Shown here: positions 1-8,017 of the stretch, piece after piece
How positions within the stretch are numbered: position 1 is the stretch's first letter
Layout of the letters: each line of letters opens with the position of its first letter
NCBI GenBank assembly: GCA_018970625.1
Contig: JAGWVZ010000006.1
Span: 1-23,199, forward strand
Source: Myxococcales bacterium
Lineage (GTDB): Bacteria > Myxococcota > Bradymonadia > REDH01
Direction: 5' to 3'
DNA length: 23,199 bases
The notes under the pieces: model-generated
Database searches by the model: none
The model's input: the letters and a program-made list of their open reading frames with translations, nothing else
Told to the model about the DNA's origin: nothing
Made by a program: the position numbers and the translations under genes

Positions 1-1994
1 TCCTGCACATCAACGCTCTGCGCGAAGACTACAGGGGCATCATTCAACGGATTTACGGTAATGGACACAGAGTACGTGTCGCTGAATTCGGTTCCGTCAT
101 CGGCGCGCCAGCTAAACGAATCGACGCCCGCGAAATTTTCGGATGGCAGGTAACTCCAGCTGCCGTCGTCGTTCAGGGAGAATTCGCCCTGCGAGGGTGC
201 ATCGACAAGCAGATAGACCAGTCCATCGCCATCGACGTCTTCCGCCGACACCTGACCGGCTACCGCGGTGTCTTCGTCGGTCCCGGCGGTGGAATCGGCA
301 GCGAACGGTGGATCGTTGACGGGTTGAACGGTGACGCTGACCGGTACGTTGACGGCGGGCGCTGTTCCGTCGCTGACCGACAGGGCGAACGTGGTGTCAC
401 CGTTCGCATCTGGCTCGGGCACCCACGTGAAGTCAGGGCCGATGCCTTCCAGAGTTCCCGTTACGGGCGGGCTGCTGATTGTCCAAGCGAGGGTGTCGCC
501 GTCGAGATCATTGGCGAGCGCCACGAATGAAATCGGCTGATCCTCGTCGCCCGACAAGGTGATCGGCGGCGCGGTAGGAGCATCATTGACCGGCCGCACC
601 AGAAACTGGACCGCTACATCGCTCGAAAACAGCCGGCCGTCTGTGGCACGCAGCACCGCCCTCTCGAAGCCGCTAAAGTTCGCCGGTGGCGTGTAAGTCC
701 AGCGTCCATCGGCAAGTTGGGTAAGCGCGCCGGTCGCTGGGGCGCGTACCAGCTCAACGCTCAGCAGTGAAGCTGGCGTGTCCTCATCGGTCACCGCAAC
801 CGGGAAAGTCACACTGGTGTCTTCATCGAGCGCCTGGTCGGCGATCTGAAGCACTGGAGGCACGCGATTCGCCTGAATGACAACGCGGATCTGGGCCGGT
901 TCCGAGTCGATCTCTCCGTCGTTCGCCACAAATACAATGGTGTCCGATCCTGCGAAGCCCTGGTCTGGAACGTAGGTCAGGGCGGGAGGTTCGCCGGTAA
1001 GGGAGCCGTTGGCCGGCGGCGTTGTCACCCGAAAGGATAGCGCTGCGCCTTCCACATCCGTGCCCTGCAACACGAAGCTCGCGTCAAAATCCTGACGCAC
1101 GTCCAGCACCGCTTCCTGTGCGACAGGGCGGTCGTTGACCGGGCCGATGGTGAAGGTTCCAATCGCAGGTGTCGAGTCTGTGCTTCCGTCGTTTGCCTTC
1201 CACGAGAACCCAACTTCGCCCGAGAAGTCGGCCGCTGGCGTGTACGTGAACTGCCCGTCTGTATTGAGGACCAGCTCGCCATCGGCTGGCGGGGTGACCA
1301 GCGCAAAGGTGAGCGCATCGCCGTCAACATCGAGGCCCGCGAGCTGCCCTTCCACGACGATGTCTTCGTCACCCGTGAAGGTGGCGGCTTCGACCGTCGG
1401 CGCGTCATTTACCGGGGTAACCGTAATGACCACCCGCCCTGCGACCGGCGGGGCACTTCGATCGCTGACGGTGTACTCAATGACGTCCTCGCCCTGAAAG
1501 TTCGGCTCGGGGGTATAGGTCAGCGCCGGCAGGCGCCCGGTCAGGCTGCCCGAAGATGGGCCAGAGGTGATCTCAAAGAGCAGCTGAGAGCTCTGCTCGT
1601 CCTGACCGGGTAAATCCACGCTGAGCGGGGTGTCTTCGGGGGTGCTCAGCAGCAGGTCGCCTGCGGTGGGTGGTGTGTTGGTGTCGATGCACTCGCCTTC
1701 CACACAAAACAGCTCACCCTGGCAGGGGGTCGGGTTACCGGGTTCCAGACAGCCGTCGCCGTTGTAATCCGAGCAGGTCACGACCGTGCGTGAGCTGTCG
1801 CAGCTGGTCGCGCCCTCGGCTTCACAGCGATTGGTGCAGCCCGGGCCGGTATCGCCCGAACCACTGCCATCTGCGAGACTGGCGTCCGGGCCTGCATCGA
1901 CGAGCTCGGCCTCATCAGAGCCGCCACAGGCGCAAAGTATTGCGGCACTGAGCGCACAGAGCGAGACAAATGATCTGGATATGCGGGGATGCAT
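1..1994 (-). CDS. Ig/cadherin-like tandem-repeat surface lipoprotein (C-terminus beyond window)
   Basis: The reading frame is open from ATG at 1994 to the left edge, giving 664 codons without a stop, so only the N-terminal part is seen. Residues 1-23 form a lipoprotein signal (basic MHPRISR, hydrophobic core, then L-C-A-C), with Cys23 the likely lipidated residue. A low-complexity acidic linker (about 26-50) leads to a Cys-rich segment (about 53-102, eight cysteines). From about residue 106 there are roughly six repeats of 85-100 residues. Each opens with a D-E-D-type motif, carries Y-x-P...F-x-G and D-G motifs, and ends in a strand such as ITVTPVNDAP, TFTIGPVNDRP, FLVRPVNDAP, VTVQPVNDPP or ITVNPLNDAP. 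This is the tandem cadherin/Ig-like (VCBS/tandem-95) pattern of bacterial surface adhesins. A purine-rich GGGAGAGAGAG precedes the ATG. The exact role (adhesion, matrix or other) cannot be told from these domains. Confidence 0.88.
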   Translation of the reverse strand, partial: MHPRISRSFVSLCALSAAILCACGGSDEAELVDAGPDASLADGSGSGDTGPGCTNRCEAEGATSCDSSRTVVTCSDYNGDGCLEPGNPTPCQGELFCVEGECIDTNTPPTAGDLLLSTPEDTPLSVDLPGQDEQSSQLLFEITSGPSSGSLTGRLPALTYTPEPNFQGEDVIEYTVSDRSAPPVAGRVVITVTPVNDAPTVEAATFTGDEDIVVEGQLAGLDVDGDALTFALVTPPADGELVLNTDGQFTYTPAADFSGEVGFSWKANDGSTDSTPAIGTFTIGPVNDRPVAQEAVLDVRQDFDASFVLQGTDVEGAALSFRVTTPPANGSLTGEPPALTYVPDQGFAGSDTIVFVANDGEIDSEPAQIRVVIQANRVPPVLQIADQALDEDTSVTFPVAVTDEDTPASLLSVELVRAPATGALTQLADGRWTYTPPANFSGFERAVLRATDGRLFSSDVAVQFLVRPVNDAPTAPPITLSGDEDQPISFVALANDLDGDTLAWTISSPPVTGTLEGIGPDFTWVPEPDANGDTTFALSVSDGTAPAVNVPVSVTVQPVNDPPFAADSTAGTDEDTAVAGQVSAEDVDGDGLVYLLVDAPSQGEFSLNDDGSWSYLPSENFAGVDSFSWRADDGTEFSDTYSVSITVNPLNDAPVVFAQSVDVQ

Positions 1995-2171
1995 GCTCTC
2001 TCTCCCGTGGAAACTGAGGGGCCGGCATGGTGGTATCATGCGCAAAACGAATGGTTCACTCTTGCGTTACCTTGCTGAGTGATTGTGGGCAATGCAAGAG
2101 CGCCGCTTGAACAATGGGTCAGGTAAACACGACGCTGAACCATGCGACCGGATACCCGGGCAGCATGGGAC

Positions 2172-3029
2172 TTATCGAAGGCTGAGCCACCAGCCCTGCG
2201 GCCGATGCGCTCCCTCTGCCATCGTGCTGCACCAGTCGGTGTCGTTCAGCCTGACGATCCGGCGCGACGCATCGATCCAGTCCGGCGTCACCATCAGCAT
2301 GTCGGGAGTCGGCCCTGCTTCGCTAAACCTGCACAGGGTCGAGCGGCGGTCGATGGACTCGAGCGGTAAAAGGCCGACCGCCTGAACGAACGCGTAGAAT
2401 GCGGGAGCACACGCCTGGTAACCGGCGATTTCCGGGCTGGTCTCACATCCGGCGTTCAGATCGCCCACCACCAGCTGGTTTTCCTGCCGCCCTGCAAGAA
2501 GCCCGGTGAGCCCATCCAGCTCGATGTCGCGCTCTGCATCATCGCTGGCGCGCAAATGCACCGCAGTGACCCGTAAATCGACATCCATAGCCCGGTCGCG
2601 CAGCGCAACAACGAGGGGCGCGCGCCCACGGCCATCGCTTCCCGGAAGCGCGACCTCCGAGGGGGTGCCAGCCTCAAATCGTCGGGTATCCCACGCCAGC
2701 ATGATGCGCTGTTGATTGCCGGTCTGGCCGAGATAGAACTGCAGGGACGGCTGGTTATTCTGCAACGTCTGCTGAAAGGTAGCGGCGCTGTCGGGCTGCA
2801 CCTCGGTAAAGACCATCAGGTCGCAGGCAGGCAGGCGATCCAGCAGGGCGGTAGTGGCCTCGGCCGTTGCCGCGGCCCCGGGCTGTACGCCACCATTCAG
2901 GTTCCAGGTAATGACACAGGCCGCTGTCTCATCGGCCGCGGTAAACTCAATGGGGGCGTCCAGAGGCGTCGCACACGAGGTGGCGAGGCTCAGCAAAGCG
3001 ACCATCGTTCCGCTGGGAACGAATGGCAT
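2172..3029 (-). CDS. Endonuclease/exonuclease/phosphatase (EEP) superfamily protein, probable lipoprotein
   Basis: With ATG at 3029 the product is 285 aa. It starts with a hydrophobic segment ending in LATSC (Cys19), a plausible though imperfect lipobox, so the protein is probably exported. EEP-fold motifs appear in order: TWNLNG (Asn43), FTEVQ (Glu76), TAVHLRAS (His158), VVGDLNAG (Asp190, Asn192), TPDMLMV (Asp243) and a final GAHRPQ (His275). In typical members the last motif is S-D-H, and here the Asp is Ala. Known relatives are metal-dependent phosphodiesterases or nucleases; the substrate cannot be predicted. The start is uncertain: no clear ribosome site precedes 3029. A GTG at 3056 would add nine residues (VPDLRAHRH) and give the signal peptide a basic n-region, and an ATG at 3005 is also possible. 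The gene is divergent from the moxR-like gene. Confidence 0.75.
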   Translation of the reverse strand: MPFVPSGTMVALLSLATSCATPLDAPIEFTAADETAACVITWNLNGGVQPGAAATAEATTALLDRLPACDLMVFTEVQPDSAATFQQTLQNNQPSLQFYLGQTGNQQRIMLAWDTRRFEAGTPSEVALPGSDGRGRAPLVVALRDRAMDVDLRVTAVHLRASDDAERDIELDGLTGLLAGRQENQLVVGDLNAGCETSPEIAGYQACAPAFYAFVQAVGLLPLESIDRRSTLCRFSEAGPTPDMLMVTPDWIDASRRIVRLNDTDWCSTMAEGAHRPQGWWLSLR

Positions 3030-3110
3030 GTGGCGATGGGCGCGCAAGTCAGGCACGGCGTCGGTTGTGCGCGTGGAGTGAATTTTTGTCACCCTGCGGG
3101 AAGGAATCGT

Positions 3111-3145
3111 GTGTTGCAACACATGCAACGATGTTCGCATCGTTG
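3111..3145. promoter_or_regulatory. Two adjacent perfect inverted repeats in the divergent EEP/moxR intergenic region
   Basis: GTGTTGCAACAC at 3111-3122 is a perfect 12-bp palindrome. Four bases on, at 3126-3145, lies CAACGATG-TTCG-CATCGTTG, a perfect 8-bp inverted repeat around a TTCG tetraloop. They lie between divergent genes, 66-100 nt before the MoxR start, and overlap a possible -35 (TTGACT, 3143-3148) with a poor -10 (TCACAA, 3166-3171). They could be an operator for a dimeric regulator or, for the second repeat, an RNA hairpin. Function is not established. Confidence 0.4.
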
Positions 3146-3210
3146 ACTTGAAGCGTCGCCGCAGGTCACAAGGTGTGCACGCTTCGCGAACCGAACCCGG
3201 ACCTCTTTGC

Positions 3211-4170
3211 ATGTCAAACGCTCCCGCTGCCAGGACCACTGAATCGATCCAGCGCCTGACCCAGAATATTGGGAGTGTGTTTCTGGGCAAAGAGGAGCTG
3301 GTCAAACTGGCTGTGACCTGTCTGCTCGCCGGCGGCCACCTGCTGCTGGAAGATGTGCCCGGTGTGGGCAAAACATTGCTGGCTCAGGCGCTCGCCCGGT
3401 CGCTCGGACTACGTTTTTCGCGCATTCAGTTCACCAGCGACCTGCTTCCGGCCGACATCGTGGGCGTGTCGGTGTACAACCAGACGACTTCGCAGTTTGA
3501 GTTCAAGCCGGGCCCCATCTTCGCGAACATCGTGCTGGCAGACGAGATCAACCGGACGGCGCCCCGAACACAGTCTTCGCTGCTGGAAGCCATGGCCGAG
3601 CAGCGCGTGTCGATCGACGACAAGACCCATGTGCTCGATGCGCCTTTCTTCGTCGTCGCGACGCAGAATCCTCTGGAATCGCACGGCACCTATCCGCTCC
3701 CTGAATCGCAGCTCGATCGCTTTCTGATGCGTCTGTCGGTGGGCTATCCTGCGCGGGACATCGAACGATCGCTTCTCGTGGGGCGTAACGCAGAAGACCC
3801 TGCGCTCGCGCTCCGCTCGGTGCTGAACCATGAGGATGTGCTGTACCTGCAGTCGCAGGTCGATGGGGTGCGTTTCGATGAATCGCTCGCCGACTATGTG
3901 CTGAGTATTGTCGAGGCATCGCGAAAGACCGCTCGTCTCGCCGTCGGCGTATCGACCCGCGGAGCGCTCGCGCTGCAGCGGGCCTCGCGCGCATGGGCCA
4001 TGGTGAACGGTCGTTCGTACGTTTTGCCCGAGGACATCAAGCGTCTCGCGCTGCCTGTGCTGGCTCACCGCGTATCGCTGGGTGCCGGCGAATCGGTGGT
4101 CGGCTCGTCGCGCGATGCGGCCGAAGGTGTGCTGCGCGAGATTCTTGCACGTGTCGAGGTTCCGATCTGA
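3211..4170 (+). CDS. MoxR-family AAA+ ATPase
   Basis: The product is 319 aa, usual for the family. Visible AAA+ motifs: Walker A EDVPGVGKT (47-55), Walker B VLADEINR (108-115, Asp111/Glu112), sensor 1 VATQNP (149-154) and the arginine-finger motif PESQLDRF (164-171). The region around 80-102 (LPADIVG, FEFKPGPIF) is characteristic of MoxR proteins. These ATPases act as chaperone-like partners of VWA/DUF58 proteins, and DUF58 is the next gene. ATG at 3211 was chosen because residues align with MoxR proteins from just after it; upstream in-frame codons read as low-quality Arg-rich sequence. No strong ribosome-binding site is visible. It is the first gene of a three-gene plus-strand cluster. Confidence 0.93.
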   Translation: MSNAPAARTTESIQRLTQNIGSVFLGKEELVKLAVTCLLAGGHLLLEDVPGVGKTLLAQALARSLGLRFSRIQFTSDLLPADIVGVSVYNQTTSQFEFKPGPIFANIVLADEINRTAPRTQSSLLEAMAEQRVSIDDKTHVLDAPFFVVATQNPLESHGTYPLPESQLDRFLMRLSVGYPARDIERSLLVGRNAEDPALALRSVLNHEDVLYLQSQVDGVRFDESLADYVLSIVEASRKTARLAVGVSTRGALALQRASRAWAMVNGRSYVLPEDIKRLALPVLAHRVSLGAGESVVGSSRDAAEGVLREILARVEVPI

Positions 4171-4198
4171 GCGTTTTCCCGGATGTGCCCACAGACCG

Positions 4199-4223
4199 TG
4201 CGGGTGTCGTATGTTCACCCGCA
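4199..4223 (+). other. Intergenic hairpin between moxR-like and DUF58 genes
   Basis: TGCGGGTG (4199-4206) and CACCCGCA (4216-4223) form a perfect 8-bp stem with a 9-nt loop in the 103-nt gap between the two genes. No T-run follows, so it is not a classical intrinsic terminator. It might act in mRNA stability or partial attenuation; this is a guess. Confidence 0.35.
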
Positions 4224-4273
4224 GGCTTGGCCATCCGGGTTCAGGTTCAGTCTGGTGTCCCCCGGAGTGATTC

Positions 4274-5431
4274 ATGGCGCTTCCCATTCGCTATCTGAAA
4301 GCCCCTCGCCGGCTGCTCTTTACGCGGGATGGCCGATGGTTTGTTGGCATGACCCTCATGGTGGGCTTTGGCGCGGTCAATACCGGCAACAACCTGCTCT
4401 ACCTGTTGCTCGGCATGATGCTGGGCCTGATCATTGTGTCGGGTATCCTGAGCGAGTGGATGCTGCAGAAGCTCACCATCGCGCGCATCCCCGGGGCGGA
4501 TATTTTTGCAGGGCGGCCGGCGACGGTTACTTTCGAGGTACGAAACGGAAAATCTCGGCTCAGCTCGTATTCCATCATCGTGCGTGAACACGAGAGTCGT
4601 CCCACACGGGCGTCGCGTCGAGTCGCCCTTGGACTGCCTGCCGAGCGTCCCCGAAGCAGCAAGCAGCGGGAAGCCGAGAACGAACCCGGTCCCCCCGGAG
4701 CGCTCGCCATGCGAATTCCGGCTGGAAAATCATCGGTCATCTCGGGGGATTATGTGTTTCCGCGGCGTGGCCTTTACCAGTACGTTGGGCTGGACGTAGG
4801 CACTCGTTTTCCATTCGGGTTTTTCGAGAAGTCCCGCCGCATTCCCGAGATTTCAGAAGTTCTGGTGTATCCCGAAATCCTGACAAATCCGGATGAGCCG
4901 GCGCGAAATCCGGCCATGGAGGGCGAAGTGGATCGAGCCTACGAGGGCCGATCCGGTGACTTCTTTGGCCTTCGGGAGTTTCGAACGGGCGATGACCGGC
5001 GCGATGTTCACTGGAAGGTGTCGGCGCGGCGCAATCAGCTGGTGCGACGACTTTACGAGAAGCAGGACAATGAATCGGTAGCCATTCATGTGTACAACTG
5101 GGCCCCGCCCGGCGATTCGTCGGCCAGTACCGAGGAGCTCAGGGAGGTCGAACACACGATCAGCCGGGCGGCGACCGTGTGCATGCGACTGGCGCAGCAG
5201 GGCCACCGGTTCTCACTCCATACGATCGATGAATATGTGATCGAGGGGTCAGGCGCCGGGCAGCTGCAGACCGTGCTGCGTCAGCTGGCGTTGTTGCAGG
5301 TGCGCCGCGACGTCGAAGCACCGCCCCTGCCGGTGTCGCGCAGCTCGCAGCGACTGCTTTTTGCACCGGGCCACGCGCCGGCAAGCGTTCACGCCATGTT
5401 CTCGAAACCCAGCGCCGAACGCGCCGCGTAA
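4274..5431 (+). CDS. DUF58 domain membrane protein
   Basis: The product is 385 aa. Two hydrophobic segments near residues 22-34 and 40-60 anchor it to the membrane, followed by a beta-rich stretch and the DUF58 signature at about 227-262 (GDFFGLREFRTGDDRRDVHW, then SARRNQLVRRLYE). The strand that carries the MIDAS Asp in VWA-like relatives reads VAIHVYNWAPPG (269-280), with no DxSxS motif visible, so metal-dependent adhesion function is doubtful. A stretch of about 30 residues (122-148) is polar, Pro/Arg/Glu-rich and looks like an insertion between strands. GGAG at 4264-4267 supports the ATG. DUF58 proteins pair genetically with MoxR ATPases and TgpA-type transglutaminases, as here on either side. 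Exact biochemical function is unknown. Confidence 0.88.
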   Translation: MALPIRYLKAPRRLLFTRDGRWFVGMTLMVGFGAVNTGNNLLYLLLGMMLGLIIVSGILSEWMLQKLTIARIPGADIFAGRPATVTFEVRNGKSRLSSYSIIVREHESRPTRASRRVALGLPAERPRSSKQREAENEPGPPGALAMRIPAGKSSVISGDYVFPRRGLYQYVGLDVGTRFPFGFFEKSRRIPEISEVLVYPEILTNPDEPARNPAMEGEVDRAYEGRSGDFFGLREFRTGDDRRDVHWKVSARRNQLVRRLYEKQDNESVAIHVYNWAPPGDSSASTEELREVEHTISRAATVCMRLAQQGHRFSLHTIDEYVIEGSGAGQLQTVLRQLALLQVRRDVEAPPLPVSRSSQRLLFAPGHAPASVHAMFSKPSAERAA

Positions 5432-5435
5432 TGGC

Positions 5436-5442
5436 AGGAGGT
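5436..5442 (+). promoter_or_regulatory. Strong Shine-Dalgarno of the transglutaminase gene
   Basis: AGGAGGT lies 7 nt before ATG 5450 in the 18-nt gap after the DUF58 stop. It fixes the start of the downstream gene and indicates co-transcription. Confidence 0.8.
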
Positions 5443-5449
5443 CAGGCAA

Positions 5450-8017
5450 ATGCTGGTACGCGAGTTTCGTAAAATCCTGCTCTATGTGATGATGATCGTG
5501 GCGTTTCTGGCGCTGCAGCTGTCCGAAGCGCTGTCATTCGCCACGGTGGTGCTGTTCTGGCTGTCGTTACCCTTCAGCTGGTTCTGGGAGGAGCCGCGGT
5601 TTAACATCGCGCGCTACGCCAGACCGTGGACGGTTTTGACGCTGGGAATGTTTGCGTTCACCGTGTTCAATATCTTCGGACTGGGCGCCGAAGTGATTGA
5701 TGCAGGTTTGATCTTTGTTATTTTCCTGGCAGGGGCCAAGCTGTTTCAGCGCGCCGAGGACAAGGATTACACACAGGCGATGGCGTTGAGCCTGTTGCTG
5801 CTGGCCGCGGCCGCGGTCATGAACGATGACATGTCATTTGGCGTATTGTTTGCCATTTATGTGGTTGTCTCGACGCTGGGCCTGACCGTTCAGCACGTGA
5901 ACGTCGAAGTGACCACGTTTCATCGCCTTGCCGCTGCCGGCATGCGCATTGAACGCGCTATCGTGGGCGCCACGGTGGTGCTGGGATTTTCGGTGTTTCT
6001 GGGGTCGGCTGCGTTCTTCTTTCTGTTTCCGCGGGTGGGTCTGGGCTTCTTCATGCAGCAGGGCCGCGACGCGATTCAGACGAGCGGCTTTGGCGAAGAG
6101 GTGAGCCTGGGTGGGCACGGCACGGTACGCGAAGATTCGACGGTGATCATGCGGGTCGTGTTTCAGAGCGAACCCGGTATTCTGCCCGAGGACATTCACT
6201 GGCGAGGGCTCTCTCTGGACCACTACGACGGTCGGCGCTGGCGCGACACCGACAACGTCGAGATCACCTATGTTCACGTAGAAGACGAAGCGGCCTTCGT
6301 CGTCGCCGAGGAGGGGCTTCCGGCCGGCGGTTGGCCCGTCCTCGACCACACCACGATTCAGGCCGAGATCAATCTGGAACCCATCGGCAGCGACGTGTTG
6401 TTCGGAATCGGGCGACTGCAGGCGATTCAGCTGCCCGGCACGATCAACACCGCGCCGAGTGCGCTCATGGGACGGAGCCTGTCTGCGGACCGCACCGGGG
6501 CAGTGCGACTGGCTACCCGGTCCGAGGTAGGGGTCCGTTACATCATGCACTCGCTGCCGAACGCCGTTTCGGAACAACAGTTGCGGGCGGCCTTGTATCG
6601 GGACGAGCACACCGACATGCGCCCGGTTGTCTGGAGCTGGATTACCGAGGTTCGGGGCCTTGCGGCCATGACGCCAGACCAGTGGCCCGCGCAGTGGACC
6701 ACCGAGGAGCTGATCCTCGCCACCTCCGGGTCGCATGGACAATCAGCCCGACGGGGAAGCGGGGCACGTGCGTTGGCGTCGCTTTATCTGCAGCTACCCG
6801 ACGGTGTCATCACGCCACGCATGGCCGCGCTCAATGAATCCCTGCGGGCCGGAACGTCCAACAGCTACGACTACGTGGTCGCAGTCGAGAACTGGTTGCG
6901 AAATGAGCTGGCCTATACGACCGATCTGCCCGAGCCAAGCAGCCCGGAAGCGAACGTCGTCGATGAGTTTCTGTTTGAGTGGCAGCGTGGGCATTGCGAG
7001 TATTTTGCCACGGCCATGGTGATTTTGCTTCGACAGCAGGGCGTGCCAGCGCGCATCGTGAACGGATTTCTGGGCGCAGACTACAACACGGTGGGCCGTT
7101 ATTTTGCGGTTCGTCAGGCGAACGCACACTCCTGGGTTGAGGTGTTTTTCCCCGGTTCTGGCTGGGTCGAGTTTGATCCGACGCCGGCAGGCGCGGCCTC
7201 GGCTGCGCCCCGAGGCATGTTTGCCAAGGTGTCTGAGGCGCTCGATAGCCTTCGGTTACTGTGGTTCCGGTGGGTCGTGGAATACGATCTGGAGCAACAG
7301 GTATCGTTGCTTCGGGATGCGTTTCAGGCGGCCGTCGGGGAAGAGGACATGAACGCGGGACCCCGGCAGTCCACCTGGATTGCCCAGCGATTACGACGGC
7401 TCTTTTTCAGGCTGCTCTCCAATCTGCGTGCCGTCAGCGCCATGGTGCTGCTCGCGGTTGGATTCACGCTGGCTTACCGTAGCCGGAATCTGGGTCGCTA
7501 TCCGTGGTCGCGAACAGACTGGGTCATGGGTTCATCATGGCTGGGCCTCTCCGTGTTGTCGGGCGTACTGTGGTGGGGTGAGTGGCCGCAGGCCGAGGCC
7601 CTGTTGGTGTCGGTTGTGCCACCTGTGCTGGGTGTGTGGCTGGCGTGGCTGATTCGTAAAGCCGTCCTGCAGCCCGAAGAGAGCGCGGATGCCCGACGAA
7701 CGCGCGGGCACCTGCTGGTGTCGCACCTGTACGAGACCCTGTTGCGTGACGTGGAGCGGGCGAGTGGCGTGGTCGCTATCTCGCTGACGATGCAGGATGT
7801 ACTGGAGCGATTGCCCGTATTGCAGGACGATACCCGCGCCCGCCTGGACCGTTTTGTCGCCATGTACCGGGAATCACGCTTTGGTGGCATCGAGCTGACG
7901 ACGGCTCAGGCCGCCGCGCTTCGACGAGACTTCCGACAACTGCGAAAGCTGCTGGCCCGCGATTTCAGGGCGGCGGCGAGAACGGCGCTGCAGGCTGCAT
8001 CCGGCAAGGGTGGCTAG
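5450..8017 (+). CDS. TgpA-like integral membrane transglutaminase/protease
   Basis: The product is 855 aa. The N-terminal third (to about residue 200) contains several membrane segments of the DUF3488/TgpA_N type. A large periplasmic part follows, with a transglutaminase-core domain at about 480-580 carrying the full triad: Cys516 in RGHCEYFATAM, His560 in NAHSWVEVF and Asp576 in EFDPTPAG. Further membrane segments lie near 660-680 and 692-738, then a cytoplasmic C-terminal helical region (about 750-855) resembling the DUF4129 tail of the family. Relatives such as Pseudomonas TgpA are essential or important envelope proteins with transglutaminase-fold catalysis on the periplasmic side; the substrate is unknown. 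Start and ribosome site are clear. It is the last gene of the moxR-DUF58-tgpA set and ends convergently with the aminotransferase gene, sharing the bases CTAG. Confidence 0.92.
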   Translation: MLVREFRKILLYVMMIVAFLALQLSEALSFATVVLFWLSLPFSWFWEEPRFNIARYARPWTVLTLGMFAFTVFNIFGLGAEVIDAGLIFVIFLAGAKLFQRAEDKDYTQAMALSLLLLAAAAVMNDDMSFGVLFAIYVVVSTLGLTVQHVNVEVTTFHRLAAAGMRIERAIVGATVVLGFSVFLGSAAFFFLFPRVGLGFFMQQGRDAIQTSGFGEEVSLGGHGTVREDSTVIMRVVFQSEPGILPEDIHWRGLSLDHYDGRRWRDTDNVEITYVHVEDEAAFVVAEEGLPAGGWPVLDHTTIQAEINLEPIGSDVLFGIGRLQAIQLPGTINTAPSALMGRSLSADRTGAVRLATRSEVGVRYIMHSLPNAVSEQQLRAALYRDEHTDMRPVVWSWITEVRGLAAMTPDQWPAQWTTEELILATSGSHGQSARRGSGARALASLYLQLPDGVITPRMAALNESLRAGTSNSYDYVVAVENWLRNELAYTTDLPEPSSPEANVVDEFLFEWQRGHCEYFATAMVILLRQQGVPARIVNGFLGADYNTVGRYFAVRQANAHSWVEVFFPGSGWVEFDPTPAGAASAAPRGMFAKVSEALDSLRLLWFRWVVEYDLEQQVSLLRDAFQAAVGEEDMNAGPRQSTWIAQRLRRLFFRLLSNLRAVSAMVLLAVGFTLAYRSRNLGRYPWSRTDWVMGSSWLGLSVLSGVLWWGEWPQAEALLVSVVPPVLGVWLAWLIRKAVLQPEESADARRTRGHLLVSHLYETLLRDVERASGVVAISLTMQDVLERLPVLQDDTRARLDRFVAMYRESRFGGIELTTAQAAALRRDFRQLRKLLARDFRAAARTALQAASGKGG

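Noticed and set aside
2059..2100. Seven-bp inverted repeat CTCTTGC...GCAAGAG upstream of the Ig-repeat lipoprotein gene
   Set aside because: The arms are 28 nt apart and short, so chance is likely; no linked promoter could be assigned with confidence.
3409..4287. 292-codon minus-strand frame opposite the moxR-like gene
   Set aside because: His/Arg-rich antisense frame without motifs, opposite a strongly conserved ATPase.
5834..6742. 302-codon minus-strand frame opposite the transglutaminase gene
   Set aside because: Antisense to conserved membrane and periplasmic parts of the TgpA-like protein; no domain recognised.
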